Made by a program: the position numbers and the translations under genes. Shown here piece by piece: positions 47,926 to 57,358 of a DNA stretch of 64,000 nt. The notes beneath the pieces were generated by a model. That model saw only the letters and a list, made by a program, of their open reading frames with translations, had not been told where the DNA came from and searched no databases. Source of the DNA: Gammaproteobacteria bacterium (GTDB lineage Bacteria > Pseudomonadota > Gammaproteobacteria > Chromatiales > Chromatiaceae); the NCBI GenBank assembly GCA_024275295.1, contig JAJRZI010000009.1, positions 34,615-98,614 of the forward strand, in the 5' to 3' direction. The first letter of the stretch is position 1, and the number at the start of each line of letters is the position of its first letter.

Positions 47926-50013
47926 TTATGCTGTCTTTCTAACATCTTTGCCATAATCCAAAGATGCTTTACCTGCCATTCGGATAAGCCCTGGAATATC
48001 AAGAATCAGCGCTACAGAACCATCACCTAAAATTGTCGCACCTGATAACCCGACAATCTTTTTATAGTTTGCTTCAAGCGATTTGATGACAACCTGTTGC
48101 TGACCCAGCAAATCATCAACAAAAAAACCACATCGTCGACCTTCGCCTTCAACAACAACCAGCAACCCTTCATTTATCTCCTTTGCTTTGGCATCGTTAA
48201 CACCCAATATTTCATGCAGCCGCACAATAGGCAGATACTCATCCCTAAGCTTAAAGGTCTCACCTTTACCGGCGAGCATATTGACCATATCTTCTTTGAT
48301 TTGAATGGATTCAATAATGGAAACAAGCGGGACTATATAGGTCTCACTTCCAACTGATACTGTTTGCCCATCCAGTATTGCCAGCGTTAATGGCAAGCGA
48401 ATCACAAATGATGATCCAACACCCATTTCTGAATGTATCTCAATACTGCAGCCAAGCTCATTTATATTTCTTCGCACAACATCCATGCCAACACCACGCC
48501 CAGAGACATCACTAACCGTTTCTGCAGTTGAAAACCCTGCTGCAAAAATCAGCTCATATATCTGCTGATCAGTCAGTATTGCATCAGGGGGCACCAGGCC
48601 TCGCTCAATCGCTTTATTCAGCAAAACATCTTTGTTGAGTCCGTTACCATCATCCTTGATTTCAATAATGATATTACCTCCACGATGGGAGGCATTAAGC
48701 TCTACCGTTCCCACTTCGGGCTTTCCGGCTGCGACTCGCTCTTCCGGCATCTCAATGCCATGATCCAGACTGTTGCGTACAAGATGCACTAATGGATCAC
48801 CTATTTTTTCAATGACTGTTTTATCAACTTCTGTCGCTTCACCCGTCATCTTTAATTCAATCTTCTTACCCATTTTTGTGCTTAAATCATGCACTAATCG
48901 AGGGAAACGGCTGAAGGTAAAACTAATTGGAAGCATCCTGATCTGCATGACACTTTCCTGCATCTCACGTGTATGCCGCTCAAGCTGAGCCAGGCCTTCT
49001 CGCAGACGCTCTATCTGGCTAATATCAAACTCCTCACCCAGCATGCTTAACATTGATTGGGTAATAACCAGTTCTCCAACCATGTTGATCAATACATCAA
49101 TCTTACTGATGTCTACCCGTATCGAGCTTGCTCCAGCACTGGAGCCTGTTTTTTTGGCGCTGCCCCTTCGCTCCGATGTCCGGCGATCAACACCCTCACG
49201 CCGCTCAACAGGTGCTGAGGCAGCTTTAACCTCTGCTTTCTGCTCTGAATCACTGGCGACTTCAGGTGCAGCGGGTGGGGCTGTTTGTTCTGGGCAGATT
49301 GGGTTAATTGAGAGATCACAATCATCTTCGACCCAATCAAAAATGTCATTGATTTGCTCTTGGGTAGCATCACCCATCAGGCGCAAATCCCAGCTTAGAT
49401 ATGAATCTTCCGGTTCAAATTCTGATAGTGGCGGCAGTGATGTCACATCCACTTCTACCATTAATTCACCCAGCCCCCCCAACTCCCGAAGAAGGCGCAA
49501 TGAGTCATTTCCGGTACGCATCATGTGGGGGTGGGGATGAAAGACGATATGCCAGCCTGTTTGCTCACTCGCAGCTGGCGCCTCTTCCATACTATCAGGT
49601 TCAGCTACCTTGGTAGCTGCGGAGTCACCTGCCAAAAGCCGATCAAGCTCTGCTTTTTGCGCCTTGACTCTTTCAGGATCCATCTCAGCATCTTCACTGG
49701 TCGCAGTCAGCATTTCACGCAACACATCGACTGAAGCAAGGAGAACATTTACAGCTTCAGCCGTTACCTGACGCCTGCCATCTCTCATCTCATCCAGCAA
49801 TGTCTCCATGACATGGGTGAAATCAGCTATATTGGTAAATCCAAAAGTGCCGCTCCCTCCCTTTATGGAATGGGCCGCCCGAAATATTGAATTGATCTGC
49901 TCAGGGTCGGCGCTGCCCGGATCCATCTCCAGCAGGCCAGATTCCATGATGTCTAGCCCTTCAAAGCTCTCATCAAAGAAAACCTGGTGAAATTGCGCCA
50001 TATCTATGGTCAT
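47926..50013 (-). CDS. cheA: Chemotaxis histidine kinase CheA
   Basis: A 695-residue CheA. P1 has His48 in FRAAHSIKGGSGTFG. A P2-like insertion lies at about 150-235 (GWHIVFHPHPHMMRTGND). Then come P3 dimerisation (IDVLINMVGELVITQSML), P4 with HLVRNSLDHGIE, DDGNGL and GRGVGMDVVRRNI, and a C-terminal P5 CheW-like domain. A basic linker with ERREGVDRRTSERRG lies before P3. It phosphorylates CheY and CheB. The order cheY-cheA-cheW-mcp-cheR-cheD-cheB resembles the Pseudomonas che2 (F7-like) clusters. Confidence 0.96.
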   Translation of the reverse strand: MTIDMAQFHQVFFDESFEGLDIMESGLLEMDPGSADPEQINSIFRAAHSIKGGSGTFGFTNIADFTHVMETLLDEMRDGRRQVTAEAVNVLLASVDVLREMLTATSEDAEMDPERVKAQKAELDRLLAGDSAATKVAEPDSMEEAPAASEQTGWHIVFHPHPHMMRTGNDSLRLLRELGGLGELMVEVDVTSLPPLSEFEPEDSYLSWDLRLMGDATQEQINDIFDWVEDDCDLSINPICPEQTAPPAAPEVASDSEQKAEVKAASAPVERREGVDRRTSERRGSAKKTGSSAGASSIRVDISKIDVLINMVGELVITQSMLSMLGEEFDISQIERLREGLAQLERHTREMQESVMQIRMLPISFTFSRFPRLVHDLSTKMGKKIELKMTGEATEVDKTVIEKIGDPLVHLVRNSLDHGIEMPEERVAAGKPEVGTVELNASHRGGNIIIEIKDDGNGLNKDVLLNKAIERGLVPPDAILTDQQIYELIFAAGFSTAETVSDVSGRGVGMDVVRRNINELGCSIEIHSEMGVGSSFVIRLPLTLAILDGQTVSVGSETYIVPLVSIIESIQIKEDMVNMLAGKGETFKLRDEYLPIVRLHEILGVNDAKAKEINEGLLVVVEGEGRRCGFFVDDLLGQQQVVIKSLEANYKKIVGLSGATILGDGSVALILDIPGLIRMAGKASLDYGKDVRKTA

Positions 50014-50056
50014 CGTTCCCCTCCCCGGTCAGATCACGGATTCAACCATCAACTCT

Positions 50057-50419
50057 TTAACCGAGTACTTTTTTTACTGTATTTAATAACTGATCTGGAT
50101 TAAAAGGTTTAACAATCCAGCCCGTTGCTCCAGCAGCTTTTCCCTGTTGTTTCTTTTCAGGGCTTGATTCCGTGGTTAACATCAACATAGGCGTAAATTT
50201 ATAATTTGGTAATTTACGCAGCTCCCCTATCAGGGTAATCCCATCCATTCTGGGCATGTTTACATCTGTTATTACCAAATCAACACCACGCGTTTTTGCC
50301 ATATCCAGTGCATGCTGCCCATCCGTAGCTTCCACTACTTCAAAGCCAGCACCCTTTAAAGTAAACGACACCATCTGGAGCATGGAAGCAGAGTCATCTA
50401 CGGCTAATATGCTTGCCAT
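50057..50419 (-). CDS. cheY: Chemotaxis response regulator CheY
   Basis: A 120-residue receiver with DD near residue 8, D52 in LVITDVNMPRMDG, Thr in MLTTESS and Lys in VKPFNPDQL. It is the first gene of the minus-strand chemotaxis cluster, 43 bases before cheA. The 415-base region upstream (50420-50834) has no recognisable gene and is the likely site of the cluster promoter. Confidence 0.94.
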   Translation of the reverse strand: MASILAVDDSASMLQMVSFTLKGAGFEVVEATDGQHALDMAKTRGVDLVITDVNMPRMDGITLIGELRKLPNYKFTPMLMLTTESSPEKKQQGKAAGATGWIVKPFNPDQLLNTVKKVLG

Positions 50420-50834
50420 TCTCTTTTCTCCTGAACGTTAGTAAATATTTTCTAACACTGGATAACATTCCGTCACCCAGCCTTAGCGCATAAGGTTATC
50501 AGCGGTGCAGACATACAAATTTATAGGTTATAAACACCGCCTTACCACTGAAACATAGAACAAACTCAACGACCTTGCAGGAATCTTAACGGCGGAGAGA
50601 CAACATTCTTTAGGAATTAAACTCAACGGAGGGATCAACAACCGGCATCACATCATGCACGATCAATCAGCACAGCCAAATAAACAATAACCAGCTGATA
50701 ATAAAGCAATTTACTAATTGCTTAGATTAGGCAGCCTCATATTATCAACAGTTTGAACCATGCCCACTTACACACATATACCCACAATATGACAAGGGGG
50801 AAAGCAGATGCGCAACACTTCTTGACAGTGGTCT
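50420..50834. other. Gene-free region upstream of the chemotaxis cluster
   Basis: This 415-base AT-rich stretch separates cheY from the DUF2835 gene, both on the minus strand. A dyad TTATA-GG-TTATAA-like element lies near 50521-50532, and no sigma-28 or sigma-54 promoter could be read convincingly. I see no open frame with family resemblance, no tRNA and no clear terminator. Confidence 0.4.
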
Positions 50835-51062
50835 TTACTCGCTCAATTTTTTCAGTCTGATCAATTTATTATTCTGATCCAACTCAAGCTCAAATCGCCC
50901 CACAATGCCTTGTTGGCTCACAAAAGGACGCAGGCTATTGGCTGGGAGTTGAACACGCCGACCATCATCTGCCTGTACAACGACAACCGAGGCCACCCCT
51001 TGATAATGTCGAAGAAAGGCTTCGGATGATATGTTCAGTGAAAAACGTATATGTTGCGCCAT
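50835..51062 (-). CDS. DUF2835 family protein
   Basis: A 75-residue beta-rich protein (FSLNISSEAFLRHYQGVAS, DDGRRVQLPANSLRPFV, GIVGRFELELD). This pattern of a modified residue-binding-like fold matches DUF2835, found widely in gammaproteobacteria with no assigned role. It lies 20 bases after the glycerol-3-phosphate dehydrogenase gene and may simply share its operon. Confidence 0.8.
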   Translation of the reverse strand: MAQHIRFSLNISSEAFLRHYQGVASVVVVQADDGRRVQLPANSLRPFVSQQGIVGRFELELDQNNKLIRLKKLSE

Positions 51063-51082
51063 TTTAATAGATCAAACACCAT

Positions 51083-52237
51083 TTATGGCAAGCTTAGGCG
51101 TTTGACATCCGCCTGCTGCTTTCGCTCTGGCAACAGAGGCTTTATCAGCTTCATAACCCGTTCACCCGTCGCCCGGTAGGCTGTTAGCTTTCCACCATAT
51201 ACCGTAAACACCTGAGGGTTGATGGCATCACTGTGAATCATGATATCTCTTGATCGACTAAAGGCATCACCGCCTGTTGGCAGGACGCGCAATCCAGCAA
51301 AGGCCCGCTTAACATCGGATCGGGAAATGGCATTCTGAAAATAGTGGTTATAGACTTCGATCAGGTACTCAATATCAGATTCTGGCGGCTCCACCCGGTC
51401 AGGTGAACCATGAAATGCTGTCTCTGTTGTGCCAATCATAATGCCATCGGGCCGGGATAGAACAAAGACGGCTCTTTGATCCTGTGGGGCCTCCATGTAA
51501 TACATGCCCTGCTCCAGAGCACCGGGAACAACAATGTGGGTTCCAAGCACCAGATCCATATCTGGCAGCGGCGGCCTGGGGGTAATATTTTGCAGCACCC
51601 GATTGGCCCATGGCCCTGCTGCATTTATAATGACGCTCGCAGAAATCTGCTTTTGCTCTCCACCCTGCCTGTACAATGCCTTACATAACCCGGTATCACA
51701 CTGCGCTGATATTAGCTCAGCACTGGATATAAATTCAGCACCTAGCTGCTGCGCAGAGCGCATGACCGATTCAGTCAGGCGCTGATCATCCGTTTGCCCA
51801 TCATAGTATTTAAAGACAGCAAGCAATCCTTTTGTGCTGAGACCATCCAATGTAGCCCATTTTTTCTTTGGGATTCTCTTGAATCCTTTTCCACTAAGCA
51901 ACGTATACAGTGCAAGACCAAGCCAAATCAGCCATGGTTTTCGAAGACTGTTTTTATAGACAGGTATATAAAACGGTTCAAGCTTTACCAGATGAGGTGC
52001 ATTCCGTATAAGCAGGCTACGCTCATACAGACACTCATGCACCAATCTGATCTGTGCAGTTTCCAGGTACCGTAGACCACCATGGATTAGCTTGCTTGAT
52101 TTACATGAGGTTCCCAGACCTGGCCGGTCATATTTCTCAAGCACCGCAACAGAGTATCCGGCAGCAGCGGCAGCTTGCGCACAGCCAGCACCCTGTATGC
52201 CACCACCAATAATAAGGATATCATAAGGCATGCTCAT
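51083..52237 (-). CDS. glpD: FAD-dependent glycerol-3-phosphate dehydrogenase, short form
   Basis: A 384-residue flavoprotein with the dinucleotide motif GGGIQGAGCAQAAA, the GlpD signature SSKLIHGGLRYLE and the C-terminal VYGGKLTAYR. It oxidises glycerol-3-phosphate to dihydroxyacetone phosphate and passes electrons to quinone. Normal GlpD proteins have about 500 residues with a C-terminal cap domain; here the protein ends soon after the FAD-binding part, with no sign of continued coding. It is five bases after the phosphodiesterase gene in a glycerol operon. Confidence 0.88.
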   Translation of the reverse strand: MSMPYDILIIGGGIQGAGCAQAAAAAGYSVAVLEKYDRPGLGTSCKSSKLIHGGLRYLETAQIRLVHECLYERSLLIRNAPHLVKLEPFYIPVYKNSLRKPWLIWLGLALYTLLSGKGFKRIPKKKWATLDGLSTKGLLAVFKYYDGQTDDQRLTESVMRSAQQLGAEFISSAELISAQCDTGLCKALYRQGGEQKQISASVIINAAGPWANRVLQNITPRPPLPDMDLVLGTHIVVPGALEQGMYYMEAPQDQRAVFVLSRPDGIMIGTTETAFHGSPDRVEPPESDIEYLIEVYNHYFQNAISRSDVKRAFAGLRVLPTGGDAFSRSRDIMIHSDAINPQVFTVYGGKLTAYRATGERVMKLIKPLLPERKQQADVKRLSLP

Positions 52238-52242
52238 GATTA

Positions 52243-52974
52243 TTAAGCAAGCAGTGGATGCTTCAGCATACTGCAGATATCCCTCGTCTCAATGAGCGCA
52301 ACATGTTTTGCATATTCACAACACAATTCAGGATCGGTAATATCATATAGCATCCACTCCCAATCACCGCCCCATGGTGCCTCACCCTTATTCAGTTTGG
52401 TGTGGTTTACAATCAGATAATCAGGCTTTAACTGTTGCGCAAAGCCATGGTGCTGCGCATCATATCTTTCCAGCACATAACCCGTTTTAAATGGACTGTG
52501 ATCCTTTACATATCGAATGGCTTCTTTGTGAAAAGAGATCACCACAGCCTGTTGTTGTATCGGTTTAATCTCCTTCAACAGTTGTTCGCAGATCACATCA
52601 ACACCAAACCAATCCACGCTCTCATTCTTTATCTCTACAAAAGCAGTTGCATCAGGATAGCGCTGCAACAGATCGACAACATCACTCAAAGTAGGAATAG
52701 GCTCACAGAAAGTTCGAGTTGGAAAGCGTTCCGGTTCACTCACACGGATTAGGCCAAGCGCATCAAATGGCATTTCAAATAGATTGCCAGCAACACCCGT
52801 TACACGTTTCAGCTCAACATCATGAAATACAACCAACACACCATCCATGGTGCTTTGCACATCAAATTCAATATAGGAGGCACCACACTGCAGCGCCGCC
52901 TCAAGACCCAACAGGGTGTTTTCCGGATAGCTCTCCATCTGTCCTATGTGCGCAACCAGCAAAGGCATTTTCAT
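52243..52974 (-). CDS. Glycerophosphodiester phosphodiesterase family protein
   Basis: A 243-residue TIM-barrel of the GDPD/UgpQ family: PENTLLGLEAALQCGASYIE, FDVQSTMDGVLVVFHD and FVEIKNE. It would release glycerol-3-phosphate from glycerophosphodiesters for the adjacent dehydrogenase. The family normally starts AHRG; here it is AHIG (codon ATA), so the active-site Arg is replaced by Ile. That may lower activity. The change equals AGA to ATA, a G-to-T substitution. No signal peptide, so it acts in the cytoplasm. Confidence 0.87.
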   Translation of the reverse strand: MKMPLLVAHIGQMESYPENTLLGLEAALQCGASYIEFDVQSTMDGVLVVFHDVELKRVTGVAGNLFEMPFDALGLIRVSEPERFPTRTFCEPIPTLSDVVDLLQRYPDATAFVEIKNESVDWFGVDVICEQLLKEIKPIQQQAVVISFHKEAIRYVKDHSPFKTGYVLERYDAQHHGFAQQLKPDYLIVNHTKLNKGEAPWGGDWEWMLYDITDPELCCEYAKHVALIETRDICSMLKHPLLA

Positions 52975-52980
52975 AGCTGA

Positions 52981-54396
52981 TCATCTATCACAAAGCGTTT
53001 TAATTTCATTGCTGAATCGCTCATACCGTTTTTGCAATGCATCATTTTTGTCAGGTGTAAAAGATCTATCTATCGCCGGTTTTAGCCACTGTTCAGGGCA
53101 ACCCATTGCCAGCCATGCCGCACCTTTTGCCGTACTCTCCAACTCTTTAAACCGGATCACTTGCAAACCACTGAGATCGGCCAGTCGCTGACAAAGCCCA
53201 TCCAGTCGCGAGAGACCACCACCCAGATGCAACGTGGTCAGGTGTTTTATCTGCTGTAGCCTCTCCAGATTACACTGCAGCATAAAGACGATACTCTCAA
53301 TTATAGACACGTAATAACTTTCAGTTGACGCAACTGGTTGGTCAATAAAATAGGGTGCACAATCACTCTTCCACCAGGGTGAACCCAGCCCACCCACCGT
53401 ATTGATAAAAAGCGGCGGCGATGGAGTCTGCACAAGCCAATCATCCAGACGGCCAAACAGATCATCCACCGGCCACTGTTGTTGCGCCCAGGTCAGGGCT
53501 GCTCCAGCACCATTCACAGTGCCCTCTATTAGATAAAGACAACTTTCTCCATCACTTTTTGCTACCCCTTGAAGCAACCCCGTTGATTGAGAAGCCATGG
53601 CGTTAACCGGCATCAGGATAAAGGCGCCGGTGCCAAGATTAACAACAGCTGTATCTTCAGGCACCTCACCTTGGGAAAACAGCGCTGCATTCTGATCACC
53701 ACAGACGGCTGTCAAGGGTATGGCACTCCCTTTGAGCTTACCCCATTCACTCTGTATAGGCTGTGGATGCGGCAGATAGCCGCCCGGAATATCAAACAGT
53801 TTAAGAAGTGGTTTTGACCAGGAGAGCGTTGCAATATCAAACAGCAGGGTTCGATGCGCGTTACTATGATCAACCAGATGCGGCGCACCTGAAAGCAGGT
53901 GATACAGGATATAACTTACCAAAGGCCCAAAGCAGAGCGAACCATGCTTGAGTGCACACTGAATCTCGTCATTGGAGCGCAGGAGCCAGCGCAATTTGCC
54001 TGCACCGTAATGTGGCGAGAGAGGCAACCCGGTTATTCGGTTGATATCCGCTTCCGCCGACCTAAACTGCATCAAATCATCTGATGCGCGCCTATCCTGC
54101 CAACTCAATGCTGGGCTTAATGCTTGACCACTGTTTTTATCCCAGGCAAGAACAGTGGACCTTTGTGTCGCCAAAGCGGCCTGCCCGACAGGCATCTGAT
54201 TCCTCGCCAAGAGTGTGGCGGTGACATACTGGATTGACTCCAGGATTTGCTGGGGATCTTGCTCAACCTGCTCATGATCAATCCGAACAAGATCAATTGG
54301 AGCCTCAACCTGATCAATCAATTCACCAACTGCGGAGTAGAGCACGGCCCGTGACGCATGGGTTCCTTGATCGATTACCAGGGTACTCTGCATCAT
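52981..54396 (-). CDS. FGGY-family carbohydrate kinase (glycerol kinase-like)
   Basis: A 471-residue kinase of the FGGY type: IDQGTHASRAVLYS at the N-terminus, ATQRSTVLAWDKNSG, SWQDRRA, CGDQNAALFSQG and GTGAFILM, with LHLGGGLSRLDGLCQ near the C-terminus. Position next to glpD and the phosphodiesterase favours glycerol as substrate, but it diverges from canonical GlpK (for example ALSWQDRR in place of the usual VWQDRRT block), so the substrate is not certain. First gene of the glycerol operon, seven bases before the phosphodiesterase. Confidence 0.83.
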   Translation of the reverse strand: MMQSTLVIDQGTHASRAVLYSAVGELIDQVEAPIDLVRIDHEQVEQDPQQILESIQYVTATLLARNQMPVGQAALATQRSTVLAWDKNSGQALSPALSWQDRRASDDLMQFRSAEADINRITGLPLSPHYGAGKLRWLLRSNDEIQCALKHGSLCFGPLVSYILYHLLSGAPHLVDHSNAHRTLLFDIATLSWSKPLLKLFDIPGGYLPHPQPIQSEWGKLKGSAIPLTAVCGDQNAALFSQGEVPEDTAVVNLGTGAFILMPVNAMASQSTGLLQGVAKSDGESCLYLIEGTVNGAGAALTWAQQQWPVDDLFGRLDDWLVQTPSPPLFINTVGGLGSPWWKSDCAPYFIDQPVASTESYYVSIIESIVFMLQCNLERLQQIKHLTTLHLGGGLSRLDGLCQRLADLSGLQVIRFKELESTAKGAAWLAMGCPEQWLKPAIDRSFTPDKNDALQKRYERFSNEIKTLCDR

Positions 54397-54417
54397 CTCC
54401 CCTATCGCTTAAGATTT

Positions 54418-54891
54418 TTAGCGCGCACCATGTTGATGGAAATATCTATCCACTTTGAATATATGCACACGCGCAGTCTCAAAACCCACGCTACCAGGAA
54501 CAGCCTCTAACTGAGCACCCAGACCATATTGCATAGGTGTCTGCTGCCCCGTCACATAAAACGCCTTGCGCGCATCAATCCAGCTGCCTGTTTTATAATC
54601 GTTAACCCAGATCTCAGTAGCAGGATCATCTTTCCATGCCTGATCCTCCAACCAGACCACGGCACAACCAATGTCATCAAAGAGATAGATTTCAGTCGGG
54701 CCATCTACAGGACTATGACGCACCTGAGCCGCATGAAACCGATCACTCAAAATCATATTGCAGCGCCGACAGGCATCCTGCTCCCATTCCACAACGATAG
54801 CACCGGTTCCAGGATCATCAGAGCATGCCGTGATAAACAACAGCACTATTGGCAATAATAATTGGCAAAAGATTTTTTTCATTTTTTTCAT
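54418..54891 (-). CDS. NosL-like copper lipoprotein
   Basis: A protein of about 157 residues with a lipoprotein signal (LLPIVLLFITACSDD, lipobox ITAC). CRRCNMILSDRFHAAQ resembles the Cys-x-Met metal site of NosL, and YLFDDIGCAVVWL matches the NosL fold. NosL delivers copper for NosZ maturation. It is divergent from nosZ and separate from a second nosL at 62.7 kb, so it may be a specialised paralogue. ATG at 54891 or 54882 are both possible; a longer frame to 54966 runs into the FNR-like site and is unlikely. Confidence 0.82.
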   Translation of the reverse strand: MKKMKKIFCQLLLPIVLLFITACSDDPGTGAIVVEWEQDACRRCNMILSDRFHAAQVRHSPVDGPTEIYLFDDIGCAVVWLEDQAWKDDPATEIWVNDYKTGSWIDARKAFYVTGQQTPMQYGLGAQLEAVPGSVGFETARVHIFKVDRYFHQHGAR

Positions 54892-54951
54892 AACCCTACA
54901 TGCCACTGCAAAAATATAGCACCATGACCATAGCCATTTTGGCTGCGGCAA

Positions 54952-54967
54952 TTTGACGCAGGTCAAA
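54952..54967. promoter_or_regulatory. FNR/DNR-type binding site upstream of nosZ
   Basis: TTTGAC-GCAG-GTCAAA is a perfect dyad with the TTGAC-N4-GTCAA layout used by FNR/CRP-family regulators of denitrification. It lies between the divergent nosL-like gene and nosZ. A TATAAT follows at 54971-54976. The remainder of the 350-base gap to nosZ shows no gene, so it is probably the regulated promoter and leader. Confidence 0.65.
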
Positions 54968-55240
54968 CGATATAATAGGGTGCCGTATTAGCATGCATGC
55001 GTATTCGTGCGGGCTGGTTAAGTGGCTGCAGTAACCCTGAATATTGGCGAATTACCCAGACAGATAATAATCTAAAGGTATACCCAAACTCTAGTATTGA
55101 AGCCGTGCATACAACTTGAATAAAACAGACAGCATAGCAATCAAGTAGATCTAGCCACTGTTATTAACAATTTACCCATTGATTTACAACGAGCAACCAA
55201 CACTGCTTGGCACCCCTTTAATTAACAAACAGAGGTTACC

Positions 55241-57115
55241 ATGACCGAGAAAAATGACGATCACAAGGATGAAATCAAGACAGGTGAAGTAGTAGAACCT
55301 TCACGCAGAGACTTTTTCAAGACCGCCGCAACAGGCCTGGCGGGTGCCGGAGCCGTTTCGATGGGCATCCTGCCATTTGGTGCAGCATCAGAGGCAGAGG
55401 CCAGCTCAAAGTCCGGCCCCAAGCTGCATGTTGGCCCGGGTGAGCTGGATGAATACTACGGTTTCTGGTCTGGTGGCCAATCCGGCGAAGTCCGGGTAAT
55501 CGGCATCCCTTCCGGCAGAGAGCTGAAGCGCATCCCCGTCTTCAACTTTGATGCCGCCTACGGCTGGGGCGTCACCAACATCAGCAAGGGCATGCTGAAA
55601 GGCAAGCTGACAGGCGACACTCACCACGTCCATCTCTCCTATAAAGATGGCACCTATGACGGCAAATACGCCTTCGTAAATGACAAGGCACAGGCACGCC
55701 TTGCCCGTATCCGCCTTGACATGATGGTGACCGACAAGATCTGTGAGATCCCTAATGCCAACGGCACCCACGGCATCTTCCCTTCACGCAACGAGATGAA
55801 TGCCATCTACTGCAACTCAGAGTTCCGCACGCCACTGCCAAATGATGGCCGTGACCTGGAAGACCCAACAAAGTACGCCTGCCTGCACAGCTGTATTGAT
55901 GCCGAGTCCATGGAAACACGCTGGCAAATCATGGTGGATGGCAACCTCGACCTCTGCGCCACAGATTATGAAGGCAAGTACTCCATGGCGTGCTGCTACA
56001 ACTCTGAAGAGGGCGTAACGCTGCCTGAAATGATGGCCAAGGATCGTGACTGGCTGGTCGTCTTCAACCTGGAGCGTATCGAGGCCGCCATCAAAGCCGG
56101 CAAAGGCATCAAGATCGGCGACTCCGATGTGCCTGTGCTGGATGGCCGTGGCGACTCCCCATACACCCTCTACATTCCGGTTCCCAAAAGCCCTCACGGC
56201 GTCAACATGGATCCAACCGGCAAATACGCTGTCTGCTCCGGCAAACTCTCTCCTACCGTCTCCATTGTTGAACTGAAGAAGGTTGATGAGGCCTTTGCTG
56301 GCAAAATCAAAAACCCTCGTGACTGCGTCATCGCCGAGCCAGAGGTTGGCCTCGGCCCACTGCACACCGCCTTTGATAACAGAGGCAATGCCTATACCTC
56401 TATCTTCCTGGACTCAGTCGTCACCAAATGGAACATCGCCAAGGCAATAGCCGGTGAGAACCCGGTTATTGAGAAGGTTGACGTGCACTACCAGATCGGC
56501 CATATCAACGCCTCCATGAGCGAGACCAAGGATGCCGATGGCAACTGGATGGTCGCACTCTGCAAGTTCTCCAAGGATCGCTTCATCCCGGTTGGCCCCT
56601 TCCGTCCTGAGAATGATCAGCTGTTCAATATCTCCGGCGACAGAATGGAGATGGTGCACGAGGCAGCATGCCACCCAGAGCCGCATGATGCACTGATTGT
56701 GACGCGTGACCTGATCCGTCCAAAGAAGGTATGGCAACGGGACGACCGACGTTTCGCCTTCGAACACGCACTGGCCAAAAAGTACAATGTCACCCTGGAG
56801 GCCGCAGCCAACGTCATCGAAGATGGCGATCACACCTACGTCTTCATGGTAGGTATCGCACCGGCATTCTCCCTCACCAAGTTCAATGTGAAGCTGGGCA
56901 ATACCGTCACCGTCGTATTGACCAACATGGACAGGGTGGAGGATCTATCTCACGGTTTCTGCCTCACCCATCATGACATCAATGTCGGCGTTTCACCGCA
57001 GGAGACCACATCCATCACCTTCAAACCTACTAAGAAAGGTGTATTCTGGTACTACTGCCCCTGGTTCTGTCACGCCCTGCATCTTGAGATGCGCGGCAGA
57101 ATGATTGTCTCCTAA
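55241..57115 (+). CDS. nosZ: Nitrous-oxide reductase, TAT-exported
   Basis: A 624-residue enzyme that reduces N2O to N2 in the periplasm. The twin-arginine signal is SRRDFFKTAATGLAGAGAVS. The beta-propeller carries CuZ ligands, with DTHHVHLSYKDGTYDG near residue 127. The C-terminal cupredoxin has the CuA site CPWFCHALHLEMRG. The TAT signal and sequence suit clade I NosZ. It stands first in the cluster rather than after nosR. The frame is complete with no interruption. Confidence 0.97.
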   Translation: MTEKNDDHKDEIKTGEVVEPSRRDFFKTAATGLAGAGAVSMGILPFGAASEAEASSKSGPKLHVGPGELDEYYGFWSGGQSGEVRVIGIPSGRELKRIPVFNFDAAYGWGVTNISKGMLKGKLTGDTHHVHLSYKDGTYDGKYAFVNDKAQARLARIRLDMMVTDKICEIPNANGTHGIFPSRNEMNAIYCNSEFRTPLPNDGRDLEDPTKYACLHSCIDAESMETRWQIMVDGNLDLCATDYEGKYSMACCYNSEEGVTLPEMMAKDRDWLVVFNLERIEAAIKAGKGIKIGDSDVPVLDGRGDSPYTLYIPVPKSPHGVNMDPTGKYAVCSGKLSPTVSIVELKKVDEAFAGKIKNPRDCVIAEPEVGLGPLHTAFDNRGNAYTSIFLDSVVTKWNIAKAIAGENPVIEKVDVHYQIGHINASMSETKDADGNWMVALCKFSKDRFIPVGPFRPENDQLFNISGDRMEMVHEAACHPEPHDALIVTRDLIRPKKVWQRDDRRFAFEHALAKKYNVTLEAAANVIEDGDHTYVFMVGIAPAFSLTKFNVKLGNTVTVVLTNMDRVEDLSHGFCLTHHDINVGVSPQETTSITFKPTKKGVFWYYCPWFCHALHLEMRGRMIVS

Positions 57116-57137
57116 ACACAATCCGGCAAAACCCATA

Positions 57138-57170
57138 TCCGCCCCTTCTTTGTACAAAAGAAGGGGCGGA
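57138..57170. terminator. Strong hairpin after nosZ
   Basis: A perfect 14-bp inverted repeat (TCCGCCCCTTCTTT with its complement) encloses a five-base loop, 22 bases after the nosZ stop. There is no long T-run afterwards, so it may act as a partial terminator or mRNA stabiliser that raises nosZ expression over nosR. Confidence 0.6.
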
Positions 57171-57311
57171 GTTGTATTAGAATATCAGTAGGCGCTAAAA
57201 TAGCCGGGTAGTTATCAATATCAGACTTTCTTTATATTCTGCCTGGTTGATTTGAGACTTGGCCCCTGTAGCCTGTCCGGCGCATCGCTGAACCTCAAAA
57301 TATACGCATTA

Positions 57312-57328
57312 CGAATCATTTTGATTCG
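57312..57328. promoter_or_regulatory. Palindrome upstream of nosR, possible operator
   Basis: CGAATCA-TTT-TGATTCG is a perfect 7-bp dyad with a three-base spacer, placed 30 bases before the nosR ATG. It does not fit the FNR spacing. It may be an operator for a separate nosR promoter; no regulator can be named. Confidence 0.35.
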
Positions 57329-57358
57329 CCAGGCTATTTGAGACAAATTTCCACAGAC

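Noticed and set aside
54892..54966. Longer N-terminus for the NosL-like protein
   Set aside because: It would begin inside the FNR-like dyad and place the lipoprotein signal too far from the start.
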